Of a DNA stretch of 64,000 nt, positions 10,400-19,596 are shown in pieces. Under the pieces are notes generated by a model. That model made no database searches and had not been told where the DNA came from. It saw only the letters and a program-made list of their open reading frames with translations. Position 1 is the stretch's first letter. Each line of letters starts with the position of its first letter. The DNA comes from Mesorhizobium shangrilense (GTDB taxonomy: Bacteria; Pseudomonadota; Alphaproteobacteria; Rhizobiales; Rhizobiaceae), in the NCBI RefSeq assembly GCF_040537815.1, contig NZ_JBEWSZ010000002.1:732239-796238 (forward strand), written 5' to 3'. The position numbers and the translations under genes are program-made.

Positions 10400-13032
10400 C
10401 ACCGCTCCCTCCAAAGGGGCGCGAGCTTGTGCTGCGCGGCGTTGAAACCTTCATCCTTGCGCCCCTGGTAGCGGTCGAGCGCCGCAGGCAGCGCGATCCT
10501 GAGTTGGTTGTAGCCAGCAAACGCATCTGGTCCCGGAAAGGCGATCCCACCTGTGAGCCCTTCGACCGCGATATCGATGAAGCGCAGCAGCGTCTCTTCC
10601 GCTTGCTCGAGCACATCGCCTTCAAGACGCGCGGGAGGTTCCATGGTGTCGAGGTAGACCAGGCGGGAGATGATCGTGCTTGCCTCGGGGATGAGCTGTT
10701 TGATCGTGACGGCGTAGAGCGCGCGCTGAACTTCCGCTCCGCCGGCGAGGATGACGTCGCGCAGATCGCGCGGGGTCTTGCCTGTCTTGTAATCGGACAT
10801 CCGGACGCCACGGCGGTCGGGCTTCACGTCGACGCGGTCGATGCGACCCTTCAAGAGGATGCGGAAACGGCCGATCAGGACCTCTTGTTCTTCGCGCCAG
10901 GGATCGGAACGCTTTGCCTGCGATTCAGGCGTGCCGAACGGCACCTCGCTGAAACTGTGGGTGCCAGGACCGAAGCGGTCATCGACTGTCAGTCCGCGGC
11001 GGGCCCGTCGCCGTGCCTCTTCGATCGTGTCCAGCCAGAGCAACCTCGGCGGCACTGCCCGGGTCAGCGGCCAGTGCTCCGCGATGGTGTTGGCTGCTGC
11101 CTCAAGCGCGGTATCGATTTCATCTGGCGTTGCGCTGACAAGGCTGGGCATGCGCTCGACCGCAAGGCGCAGCAATTCATGCACCAACTCGCCGAAGGTC
11201 ATCGCATCGAGTTGCAGCGGCTGAATAGCGAGCTCAGGCGCGGTCATCCCCAACACTCTTAGCCACACATAGCCCAAGGGATCACGCAACAGCCGCCGCA
11301 GCGAGGTAGCGGATTGCGGCAAGCTCAGAGCGCGCAGAACAGTCGGATGGTCCTTCCGGAACCCGCCGTCATGTGGCGTTGTTTCAAGCCTGCGCGTCCA
11401 GTCGGTCCAGCAGGAAATGACGCTCTGTATGCGCGGCAAGGCGAGCGCATCCTCGGCGCGAGCCAGCAGACGATCCCCCTCGCTGAACGCATGCTCCGGC
11501 GCTCTCGTCCGGGAAAGGGGACGCTCGGCAACCTGACGCTGCAGCAATCCGCTCTTGGCGATGAACGCGCCTTCGGCCGATCGCCTGCTGCGCGACAGGG
11601 TGACCTTCGAATCTGGGTGGCCGGTCAGGATCTCAAAGGCCAGCCGATCGCGCTCGAGCCGGGGCAGGTCCACCAACTCGCGCTCGTTGAGCACATGCTC
11701 GGGCAGGAGCGGGTCAGCGTTGCCGCCACGCGGCCAGCTTCTGCTCGAAAGCCCAAGCAGACGCATATGCTTGCGTGGCGCACCAACCAGGTCCGCCGCC
11801 CGTGCCCAGACCACATTGTTGGCAGGGTCGCGCTCATCCGCGATGCGCAACGACGTCAGAGTCATCTCCATTGCTGCCGCCGGCGCCAGACGAAGGGCCT
11901 CCTGCCAGAGCCCAAAGCTGCTGCCGCGCAGGAGCAACTTTCCGAGTTTGACCGCAGCTTTTGCGCCGTCCACAAGGTCATAAAGCACCGGCATCACGAT
12001 CGTTGCGATCGGGGGACCATCTGCAGGGGAGAGTGTCTCCAGACTTTTTGCCCAATGCTCCGGCTCAAACAGACCCGCCTCGGTGGAGATACCTTTCATC
12101 CAGTCAGTCGGAAGTGCCTCCGACAGATAGGGGGAGAGCTGGGACAGACGACGAATGCGATCCTGCGACAGACCGTTGATCATCGCATCGGCGAGCGCCG
12201 CGCAGGTCTGGCCGGCGCGCGTGCTCAGGGCTGAAACGCCGCCAGCGAAATGGATCGGGAGATCAGCGTCCGCCGCCAGGACCAGCATGTGATCATCCCA
12301 CACGCTCAAGTCAGCACTGGCGATCGCGATGTCGCTGGCTTGGGTCACGCCATCGCTCAACAACGCGCGCGCCCAGCGAAGCGCTTCAACCACCTCCGCG
12401 CGTGGATCGGCGCAAACCTCACAGATCAGCTGTTCGGGGCGCTGGAGGGGTCTTGCCAGGATCTTACCAGGAAACCAGCTCCGGTCGCGCGTGCCTGGCG
12501 CGTCCCACGTGATTTCGATGACCGAGGCGAGGGCTCCGACGAGGGGCCGCCAGAGCGGGTCGACGGAAACAAGACGGTGGAGATGGAGAGGGCCGACGAC
12601 AGTGCGCGCATGATCGATGCGCGCAATCGCCCGATCGCGCAGATCCACGGGCAATAGCGCGCCGGTTGGAAGATGCTCGCGTAAGAAGGCTTCGATGTGA
12701 CCAAGGTCGCTCAGCCTGGCGCTTGGATTGAGTGGATCGAAAAGGCGAATGTCAGCGGCCCACACGCGCTCCAGACTGGAGAGGACAGCCCGCGCCATGC
12801 CAGGCCTTGCCTTGACCTTTTCGAGTTCTTCAAAAGTAATCTCTGCAAGTGCTCGGGCAACGATTGGCACAAGCGTTGCGTGGTCGGCTGGTCGGCTGAA
12901 ACCGCCCGCGAGGCGCGCCGCGAGCAGCGGGACTGTGGCGACGTCGAGACCGTGGTCACCCGCTTGCGCGGCTGCGACACGTTGCATGCGAAAGGCTAAG
13001 GTGCCCTCGACGACGACGGTGTGACGTTCCAT
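10399..13032 (-). CDS. AddB/RecB-like PD-(D/E)XK exonuclease subunit
   Basis: An 877-residue protein and the first gene of a two-gene operon with the helicase. The C-terminal third (~590-830) is a PF12705-type PD-(D/E)XK nuclease: TFGELVHELL (His of the motif), KGRIDRVDV (Asp), RMSDYKTGK (D...K) and QRALYAV (QhxxY motif). The N-terminal two thirds resemble the degenerate helicase of AddB-type subunits. I see no intact Walker A and no four-cysteine iron-sulphur cluster pattern. It probably pairs with the downstream helicase as an end-processing heterodimer. The ATG at 13032 is the only good N-terminal start; the stop codon shares one base with the next gene's ATG. Whether it is housekeeping recombination or defence is undecided; the neighbouring sacsin-like ATPase argues for the latter. 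Confidence 0.8.
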   Translation of the reverse strand: MERHTVVVEGTLAFRMQRVAAAQAGDHGLDVATVPLLAARLAGGFSRPADHATLVPIVARALAEITFEELEKVKARPGMARAVLSSLERVWAADIRLFDPLNPSARLSDLGHIEAFLREHLPTGALLPVDLRDRAIARIDHARTVVGPLHLHRLVSVDPLWRPLVGALASVIEITWDAPGTRDRSWFPGKILARPLQRPEQLICEVCADPRAEVVEALRWARALLSDGVTQASDIAIASADLSVWDDHMLVLAADADLPIHFAGGVSALSTRAGQTCAALADAMINGLSQDRIRRLSQLSPYLSEALPTDWMKGISTEAGLFEPEHWAKSLETLSPADGPPIATIVMPVLYDLVDGAKAAVKLGKLLLRGSSFGLWQEALRLAPAAAMEMTLTSLRIADERDPANNVVWARAADLVGAPRKHMRLLGLSSRSWPRGGNADPLLPEHVLNERELVDLPRLERDRLAFEILTGHPDSKVTLSRSRRSAEGAFIAKSGLLQRQVAERPLSRTRAPEHAFSEGDRLLARAEDALALPRIQSVISCWTDWTRRLETTPHDGGFRKDHPTVLRALSLPQSATSLRRLLRDPLGYVWLRVLGMTAPELAIQPLQLDAMTFGELVHELLRLAVERMPSLVSATPDEIDTALEAAANTIAEHWPLTRAVPPRLLWLDTIEEARRRARRGLTVDDRFGPGTHSFSEVPFGTPESQAKRSDPWREEQEVLIGRFRILLKGRIDRVDVKPDRRGVRMSDYKTGKTPRDLRDVILAGGAEVQRALYAVTIKQLIPEASTIISRLVYLDTMEPPARLEGDVLEQAEETLLRFIDIAVEGLTGGIAFPGPDAFAGYNQLRIALPAALDRYQGRKDEGFNAAQHKLAPLWRER

Positions 13033-13339
13033 GGTGACAAGGACATTTGTTGCGGCGCTGCAAGCCGGTCATCCGAATGTAGATTCTGACGTATCGTAGA
13101 TCAGGGACCTTGGACTGCAAGCCTACCGTTTACAAAAGCAGGGACAACCTTTTTCAGATTGCCTGCTAACATGGTCGCGGGACGGTCTCTTGAGTGCCGA
13201 TCCGCTTTTCATCGTGCCCTCGATAGCCTTACTGTAAACAGGTCGCCCAGGTGCGGAGCCTCCCATGTGTAACGATTTGTCTGATTGCGATACGTCATTC
13301 AACCCTTCATTTTGAGCTTCTCCGCGTTACGCCGGCGGG
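13033..13339. other. Intergenic region upstream of the AddB-like gene
   Basis: About 307 bases between the start of the AddB-like gene and the end of the TauE gene. I see no open frame worth calling. The promoter of the addB/addA-like operon should be here; no confident -35/-10 pair was found. Confidence 0.4.
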
Positions 13340-14146
13340 CTAAGCGTGGCGCCAGACCTTTACCGCAGAGATCAGCAAGATCACTGCGAGGGCCGGCAAC
13401 AGAAGGGCGTTTGGCACTATGCCAAGCAACAATCCGCCGATGAAGGTTCCGACGATCGATCCCGCCGCCATAACGAGCAGAAACGACTTGTTGCGGCCGA
13501 GAACGGAGAAGCTTTGATCGCGGCTGTATCGCGTGAAGCCAACGAGCATTGTTGGCAGGCTGACCGCGAGGGACAGGCTTCCGGCGAGTTTGATATCTGC
13601 TCCGAACAATAGCACCAGAGTTGGGATGAGCAGTTCACCACCCGCCACCCCGAGAAGCGACGCCACAACGCCGATGATGAAGCCCGCAATCACGCCCGCG
13701 ATGAGCTGCGCCGGCCCTGTCAAAAGAGGCTGGCCTGCAGTGGCGTCATGCCCAAGGACCAGCACAATGGCGATAGCGACCAGCAGGGCGGCAATGACTT
13801 TGTAAAGCGTCTCGGACTTCAGCCTTGTTGCCCATCCCGCTCCGAACCAGGCTCCTATCAGGCTCCCGGCGAGCAGGTTGACGATAATAGGCCAGTTTTC
13901 AGCGATAGCGCTGAAAGGCACTGTTCTCGCGCGGAACGGTAAAGCCGTCGCGACTACAACGAGGCTCATGGCCTTGTTGAGGATCACAGCTTCCAAAGCG
14001 GCAAAATTGAAAAGGCCAATAAGAAGCGGCAGACGGAATTCCGCACCGCCAAGGCCAATTAGTCCCCCGAGCGCGCCTATGACGGCACCCCCGCCGAAAG
14101 CAGCCGGGGCGTTGCGTGCGATGATTGTGTTTGACGAGCTATCCAT
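13340..14146 (-). CDS. TauE/SafE-family membrane permease (sulfite exporter-like)
   Basis: An inner-membrane protein of about 268 residues, close to the usual TauE/SafE length. It has the family's two-fold repeat: glycine-rich GGLIGLGGAEFRLPLL near the N-terminus and GVVASLLGVAGGELLIPTL in the middle, each starting a bundle of hydrophobic helices (about eight segments in all). Members export small anions such as sulfite, taurine-derived sulfonates or organic acids; the substrate here is unknown. The longer frame from 14194 adds 16 polar residues; I prefer the ATG at 14146 (MDSSSN) because the family begins close to the first helix. The gene is monocistronic, with no sulfur-metabolism neighbours to narrow its role. 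Confidence 0.8.
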   Translation of the reverse strand: MDSSSNTIIARNAPAAFGGGAVIGALGGLIGLGGAEFRLPLLIGLFNFAALEAVILNKAMSLVVVATALPFRARTVPFSAIAENWPIIVNLLAGSLIGAWFGAGWATRLKSETLYKVIAALLVAIAIVLVLGHDATAGQPLLTGPAQLIAGVIAGFIIGVVASLLGVAGGELLIPTLVLLFGADIKLAGSLSLAVSLPTMLVGFTRYSRDQSFSVLGRNKSFLLVMAAGSIVGTFIGGLLLGIVPNALLLPALAVILLISAVKVWRHA

Positions 14147-14296
14147 GCTCGATATGTATGCACGAACAGAACGCTTTGGATAGAAGCAGACCATCGTCGA
14201 CCATTCGGCAACATGGCGCCCCGCGAGGCTCTCTCTTGTCTACGAGGTCGATGCATTGATCGCCTCAAGATGGTGGTCCGATAGTCGAAGGCTGCT

Positions 14297-15523
14297 ATCT
14301 ACGAAAGCGTGCTGCAGCACAATCGTTGCAACGCAGTCACCTCGACCAGGTCCTTGCGGGACATCACTCTGCCTCAGGCAGATTCTGGAATTCTGTTCGC
14401 GCCAAGTCAGTTGGTCGCCGCGGCTTTGCCCTCCCAGCGATATTCGGTTCCCTCCGCCCAGATACGATGCATGACGATGGCGAGCTTCCGCGCGACGGCC
14501 ACAACTGCCCGCCGAAGGCCGCGCCTCTTCGCAACCGCGAGGCCCCATGCCCTGATGGCCGAGTTCTTGGTCGAGCGCGTCAGCAACGCGAGACTGGCCT
14601 GGTAGAGGGTGGACCGCATTGCGACGTCACCGCATTTGGAGATGCCGCTGTTTCGGTCGACCTCTCCGGAGGCGTATTTCTTTGGCGTCAGGCCAAGATG
14701 TGCGCCGACGTCTCGAGAGCGTTCAAAGCGCGCTGGGTCATCAATGGTCGTGAGATAGGTCACGGCGGTGATCGCTCCGACGCCAGGAATGGTCATCAGC
14801 CGGCGGCAGGTTTCGTCTTTTCGAACCATGTCGAGCATCATCTTGTGCAACACCGCGCATTGCTGCCGAAGAGCCGCCCGGGCTATCAGCATCGGTTTCA
14901 CCATGGCCGCCAAGCGGGGCGCGTTCTCAATCAGGTCCAGGACGCGGCCTTCGAAAGGGCCAGAGGTTATGCGACCGGCGAGCTTGATGCCGAAGACGCG
15001 GAGCGTCCCGCGGATTTCGTTCTCGATGTCGATCTGTTTCGTCTGCAGCGTACGACGGTTGCAGAGAAGCATTCGGATTTCTTGGCTCTCATCACTTTTG
15101 ACATGGACAATGGAGAACCAGCCGACGCGCATGCATCCGGCGATCGCGCGCGCATCGTTACGGTCGTTCTTGATGGGCATCGTCTTGGTAAGGGCCCGCA
15201 GCCGCCTCGGATCGATGCAGATTGCGGCCAGACCGCGCTTCCTCAGGCCGTTGTATAACCAAGCTGCGGTTGCGCCAGCTTCAAGGCCAACTCTTGCCAG
15301 ATTCAGGTCGAGCCGCTCGAGCCAGTCGGCGATATCGTTTGGATCCGATGCAGCCACTCCTTCGCGGAAAATGATACCGTCCTCGTCGACCACGCAGATT
15401 GCGGTTTCAGCCAACGACACATCCAGACCGACATAGTGCTTCATGCTCTGCTCCCTTTTCGAACATCACGTTGCGCGAAGCAGACCAAGACTTGGGAGCG
15501 ACCGCAATCACCCCATCTACGAA
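14297..15523. mobile_element. IS110-family insertion sequence (tentative ends)
   Basis: The element contains one transposase gene (14407-15444). IS110 elements usually lack clear terminal inverted repeats and none is obvious here. The same 9-mer ATCTACGAA occurs at 14297-14305 and 15515-15523, enclosing about 1.2 kb, a normal IS110 size, so it may mark the target or the ends. That is tentative because the left flank does not continue the interrupted SRAP gene on the right. Confidence 0.5.
14407..15444 (-). CDS. IS110-family transposase
   Basis: A full-length 345-residue transposase. The N-terminal DEDD (RuvC-like) domain begins YVGLDVSLAETAI, with further acidic positions in VGLEAGATAAWL and the KNDRNDARAI motif. 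The C-terminal Transposase_20 (IS116/IS110/IS902) domain has MTIPGVGAITAVTYL and LGLTPKKYASGE. IS110 enzymes use a bridge RNA and a conserved serine for recombination. Nothing is truncated, so it may be active. It lies between the TauE gene and a beheaded SRAP gene. Confidence 0.92.
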   Translation of the reverse strand: MKHYVGLDVSLAETAICVVDEDGIIFREGVAASDPNDIADWLERLDLNLARVGLEAGATAAWLYNGLRKRGLAAICIDPRRLRALTKTMPIKNDRNDARAIAGCMRVGWFSIVHVKSDESQEIRMLLCNRRTLQTKQIDIENEIRGTLRVFGIKLAGRITSGPFEGRVLDLIENAPRLAAMVKPMLIARAALRQQCAVLHKMMLDMVRKDETCRRLMTIPGVGAITAVTYLTTIDDPARFERSRDVGAHLGLTPKKYASGEVDRNSGISKCGDVAMRSTLYQASLALLTRSTKNSAIRAWGLAVAKRRGLRRAVVAVARKLAIVMHRIWAEGTEYRWEGKAAATN

Positions 15524-16099
15524 CAGCATGTACTCTGGGCTGAATATTGCCGGATGATGGCGTCGCTGGCGCTCAAAATCCCTAGCCACCAAACCGAACT
15601 TGATTTGCCTCAGGCGGATGACGTCCACATAAATGACCCGGCGCCAATAATGCGTGCCGCTGATGAAACAATCGAACTGGCATCGATGACGTTCGGATTT
15701 CCACCGACCGGACCAAAAGGCGGGCCTGTGTTCAATTTCCGCTCCGAAGGCCGGCAGCTCGGAAACAGCAACCGCTGCCTCGTTCTTGCGTCAGCGTTCT
15801 TCGAATTCACCGGCACGAAATATCCAAAGGCGAAACATCGCTTCACGCTTAATGGCTCTCCATTCATGACCATCGCAGGGCTTTGGCGTGAAGCCTTTGG
15901 CAACAAGCCGCCCACCTTCACCATGCTGACGACCGATCCCGGGCCGGATGTCGCGCCATATCATAACCGGCAGGTGGTCGTCCTCCAGCCGGAGAATTGG
16001 GCGGCCTGGATCAATTTGACAAAGCCTGAGGCTGAGCTGTTGCGGCCGCTTCCAGCCGGATCGCTCTCGGTGGAGACAGTTCGACCAGAAAGCGCGTGA
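15515..16099 (+). pseudogene. SRAP (YedK/HMCES-like) gene lacking its N-terminus
   Basis: From YEQHVLWAEYC onward the reading frame matches the SOS-response-associated peptidase family, which shields abasic sites in single-stranded DNA by a covalent link to Cys2. Conserved parts are FNFRSEG (substrate Asn/Arg), SAFFEFTG (catalytic Glu), GLWRE and APYHNRQVVVL (active-site His). The essential MCN/MCG start is missing: the frame instead runs back into the IS110 end and reads Met-Leu-Cys, so no N-terminal cysteine could form. The insertion probably removed the first few codons. It reads as a recently inactivated gene of the ICE backbone. Confidence 0.65.
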
Positions 16100-16100
16100 C

Positions 16101-16482
16101 TCAGCTGCGCAGGATCTTCGGCACGCTGAGCGGACCGAGATCGAGAACCGGCGCGTATTTGCCCGTGCGGCGCCAGATGCCCCGCACCTTTCCATTCTCC
16201 CGATCCCGCCTCGGATCGAACATCAGCCCCTCGAAGTGACCCACGGAACGCCGCTGCGGAGGCGGCATCGCGGAAGCAATGGAGCCGATAGGTTTCATAT
16301 TTGCCGTTCGGCCATATCGCCTGCACATGCCGCGTCTGGTGCTTAAGCCCTCGTTCCTGGCAGAACGTCGCGATCATGGTGAAGTTTCGGTCGGTGCAGA
16401 GGTCATCCGGCAGCGCAACCTGGTGGGGCCAATCGCGGTCGATGACCGATGGCGTTGGGGAGCCCCGACTGCGTTTGACCAC
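16101..16482 (-). pseudogene. Small conserved hypothetical gene with a frameshift
   Basis: The frame starts at GTG 16482 (MVKRSRGSPT), reads DWPHQVALPDDLC and KHQTRHVQAIWPNGKYETY, and reaches AAAFRG near 16245. The coherent protein then continues in another frame as GHFEGLMFDPRRDRE and GIWRRTGKYAPVLDLG, ending at 16101. One extra base near 16240 accounts for the break; the restored protein would be about 125 residues. The function is unknown. Its GTG overlaps the stop of the upstream gene by one base (TAGTG), so the two formed an operon. Confidence 0.55.
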
Positions 16483-17237
16483 TATTCGAAATGCATGGAC
16501 TGGCCGCGCATCATTGCCAGCGTCAGCGCGATTGCAGGATTTGCCGGCGGCTTCTGCATATACAGGGAGCCGTCGAAATCACGCCATGCCGCCATGCGCA
16601 ATTCATCATCGTCATCGCTGGCCGTCGGGTCGAAAACATGGGCATCACAGGGATCTCGGTCAATCTCGATTGTCCAGTCCTTGAGCGCCTTGCGAGCCAT
16701 CTCTTCGACCTGCGCAAGGTCGCTGGTGAAGAAGGGGATACGGTCTCCTTCTTCCGAAAGCGGCTCAACCCGATCCAGCGTCGGTCGCTCGGCAACCCAA
16801 CCGAGAACGAAGGCAATGTCGAAATCGATCTGGCGGTCCGGGCCGGTCGTGATTTCCAGCCGCTTGACGACGTCAGAATAAAGCTGCTTCCGCTCCGGCC
16901 AGGTGTCTGGAACCGCCTCGGCCTGCAACTTCGTTCGGGGAACATTGATCAGTTCCATGACCTGATGGTGCGGAACGTTGTCCTCCGGCCAGCCCGCACA
17001 ACATGCCGCCGCCGCAGCCTCATCGGCCTCCAGCCAAACTGTGGCGGCTCGGTCCTCGTCCTCGGTAGGCTTGTCGTCTTCAGGAAAGCCTTTGATATCC
17101 CAACCTTCCAACGCAAACAGTCCTTCCGCGCCTTGCAAAGCTGTAATGCCGGCGCGTGCAAACACGGCTTCGGCTGCCGCGATGCCGCGGGCGAGCTCTG
17201 CGGGTTTTGCGTCCTCGATTTTCAAGCGAAGTTCCAT
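16482..17237 (-). CDS. Hypothetical acidic protein of the ICE backbone
   Basis: A protein of 251 residues that I do not recognise. It is soluble and acidic, with runs of Asp/Glu (DDKPTEDEDRAAT, DPTASDDDDELRMAA), and begins MELRLKIEDAKPAELARG, so it may be a small helical plus mixed alpha/beta protein. There is no signal peptide or membrane helix. The ATG at 17237 is chosen because GGAGG lies 6 nt upstream; an in-frame start at 17276 would add 13 residues without support. It is co-transcribed with the frameshifted gene downstream. Confidence 0.65.
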   Translation of the reverse strand: MELRLKIEDAKPAELARGIAAAEAVFARAGITALQGAEGLFALEGWDIKGFPEDDKPTEDEDRAATVWLEADEAAAAACCAGWPEDNVPHHQVMELINVPRTKLQAEAVPDTWPERKQLYSDVVKRLEITTGPDRQIDFDIAFVLGWVAERPTLDRVEPLSEEGDRIPFFTSDLAQVEEMARKALKDWTIEIDRDPCDAHVFDPTASDDDDELRMAAWRDFDGSLYMQKPPANPAIALTLAMMRGQSMHFE

Positions 17238-17394
17238 GGTTCGCCTCCTATGACCTAATCCTGCCAATGTGAACAAAATGAGAACAAAGAGTCAAGCATG
17301 CCCTTGACGGGAGAGGAATATGTTCCTTATTTCAGCGTGATCTGGAGCAGCAAAGGACCATGGCTCGGCGTCAAACGCGCTAGCCGGCGAAGCT

Positions 17395-17856
17395 ATGGCA
17401 AAAACAACGGAAGACAATTTTCGGATCGAGGTCTGGGATCGCGAGGAGCAGGCGCTGTCAGAAACCATCTCGCGCTCTCCGGATTCAACCGTGAGTCAGG
17501 CAGCCTGGCAGGCCGCCATCCGGCGCCGGCCGGGCATGCTGCTGATCCACTACAACAGCCGGCATGTGATGGAGAAGATCCTGACACCAGGCGAGGTGAA
17601 GATTCCGCCACAGACCATCATCGACGGCAGCGTTCACGCCGGTCTTGATGTGGCGCTCGGAGATCTTCGCGAATGGCATGTGTTGCGGGCCTGGTGCAGA
17701 TCCTGTTCGCACCATGCAACGGTAAAGCCTGCCGGGCTCATCGAGCGCTATGGAAAGGGTGCTCTGTTCAGTTCGGTCGAGCGCGCACTTTTCTGCACCA
17801 GCTGTGACAGGGGTGGGCCGGTCAGGCTGGAAATTCACAAGCTGCCACGCAATTGA
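17395..17856 (+). CDS. Hypothetical protein with a putative zinc ribbon
   Basis: A protein of 153 residues, unrecognised. The first half has regular mixed secondary structure (FRIEVWDREEQALSETI, AAWQAAIRRRPGMLLIH). The second half has two Cys-x2-Cys pairs, WCRSCSHH (~110) and FCTSCDRGG (~139), which could bind one zinc as a ribbon. The ATG at 17395 lacks a strong ribosome binding site, so the exact start is uncertain. It lies 16 bases before the surviving part of a ParB-like gene, at what seems to be a deletion junction. Confidence 0.6.
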   Translation: MAKTTEDNFRIEVWDREEQALSETISRSPDSTVSQAAWQAAIRRRPGMLLIHYNSRHVMEKILTPGEVKIPPQTIIDGSVHAGLDVALGDLREWHVLRAWCRSCSHHATVKPAGLIERYGKGALFSSVERALFCTSCDRGGPVRLEIHKLPRN

Positions 17857-17871
17857 GAGGAGCCGAAGGGC

Positions 17872-19518
17872 GCAGGACCTGATCGATTTCTTCCAGGCCA
17901 GCTCGTACGGCAGCGCCTGCGGCTTGGCGCGGTCAGCCCCAAGCTGATGCAGGTCTATCGCGAGGAGGGCCTGGCGCTCGACCAGTTGATGGCCTTTGCC
18001 ATCACAGACGATCACGCGCGTCAGGAGCAGGTTTTCGAAAACCTCACCTACAATCGCGACCCTTACATCATCCGCCGCGAGCTAACGCGGACCCATATTG
18101 CGGCGAACGACCGGCGAGCCATCTTCATCGGCGCGGAAGCCTACATGGGAGCCGGTGGCGCCATCCTGCGCGACCTGTTCACCGAGGATCGTGGCGGCTT
18201 CTACGAAGATGCTGCGTTGCTTGACCGCTTGGTGATCGAGAAGCTGGAAGGTATCTCCGAAACCGTCAAGCAGGCCGAAGGCTGGAAATGGGCAGATGTC
18301 CATATCGACTACCCGCACGCAAACGGCTTACGACGCACCTACCCGCAACCGGTGGATTTGTCGGAGGAAGACAAAGCTGCCTACGCAATGGCATCCGACG
18401 AGTTCAACCGGCTCACGGAAGAATGGGATAGCGCTGAGGAACTGCCGGACGATGTCGATCAGCGTTTTGGCAGGCTTGAAGCGGAGATCGAGCGCATCGA
18501 CGCCCTGCGTCACGCCTTCGATCCCGATGTTGTTGCGCGTGGTGGCGTATTCGTTGTCCTTGCCCATGACGGAACGGCCCGCATCGAACGTGGCTTCATT
18601 CGCGCCGAGGATGAGCAGGCGGGACCGGAAGCGGAAACGCGGTCAGACGGCGAGGACTACGCCGTCAACGATGATTGCGAGATCATCGAAGACGGCAGTG
18701 GTTCGGATTCTGATGGCGGCAGCGACGAAGAAGCGGAGGACGACGGCAAGCCGTTGTCGGACCTTCTCATTCGCGACTTGACCGCTCATCGGACGCTTGG
18801 GCTTCGCCTTGCGCTTGGCGAACAGTCGGACATCGCCCTTTTCGCGGTGACCCATACGCTTGCCGCGCAGACCTTCTATCAGGGTACTGAGGCCCATTGC
18901 CTCGAAATCCGCCCAACCAGCGTCTATCTCGCCGGTCACGCGGACGGCATCGAGGATACGGCGGCAGGCAAGGCACTGGCAGATCGACATGCGGAGTGGG
19001 CTGCGGACATGCCTCGCGATGTGGGTGACCTGTGGGGCTTCATCGCCTCACTCGACCATGCCAGCGTCATGGCGTTGTTCGCCCATTGCGCCTCGCTCAC
19101 CATCAACGCTGTAAAGCAGCCTTGGGAGCGCAAGCCTCGCGCCCACGAGACTGCGAACAGGCTGGCGGCAGCGGTCAACCTCGACATGACGGCACATTGG
19201 ACGCCGACCGTCCGGACGTATCTCGGGCGCATCACCAAGGCACATATCCTCGATGCCGTGCGCGAAGCTGCCAGCGAAGAGGCGGCGGAAAGACTGTCGG
19301 ACCTGAAAAAGCAGCCGATGGCGGAAGCCGCCGAGCAGTTGCTCGCCGGAACCGGGTGGCTGCCAGTGGTCTTGCGCGCCGAGCAACTTGTGATGTCGGC
19401 TGAACGGCAGGACGAGGCAGCAGATGCAGGATCGGCGGACGTTGCCGAACTGGGGCCGAAACCCGCTCAGCCGGAAACGGCCGAGGAAGACGTGGCCTTC
19501 AACGTCGCCGCCGAATGA
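17872..19518 (+). pseudogene. ParB/Srx-type partition protein, N-terminal domain missing
   Basis: The frame opens in QLVRQRLRLGAVSPKLMQ, which belongs after the ParB nuclease domain of the ~700-residue ParB-like proteins common on rhizobial plasmids and ICEs. The HTH region follows (REEGLALDQLMAFAI), then a long acidic C-terminal region of unknown function to 19518. The first ~150 residues, with the CTPase/nuclease motifs, are absent. ATG 17947 is the first Met, but it has no ribosome binding site and lies inside the conserved segment. A deletion next to the 17395-17856 gene is the simplest explanation. The intact protein would aid maintenance of the excised element; this remnant probably cannot load on DNA. 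Confidence 0.65.
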
Positions 19519-19526
19519 CTCGCCAC

Positions 19527-19560
19527 AGGCCGGAACCGCCACGCGGTTCCGGCCTGCTTT
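19527..19560 (+). terminator. Hairpin terminator after the ParB-like gene
   Basis: A perfect 13-bp inverted repeat, AGGCCGGAACCGC with loop CAC, is followed by GCTTTT. It starts nine bases after the stop codon. A second perfect 11-bp hairpin (TCGGCCGCGCC, loop ATT) lies at 19572-19596. Confidence 0.7.
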
Positions 19561-19596
19561 TCGGCAATTTTTCGGCCGCGCCATTGGCGCGGCCGA

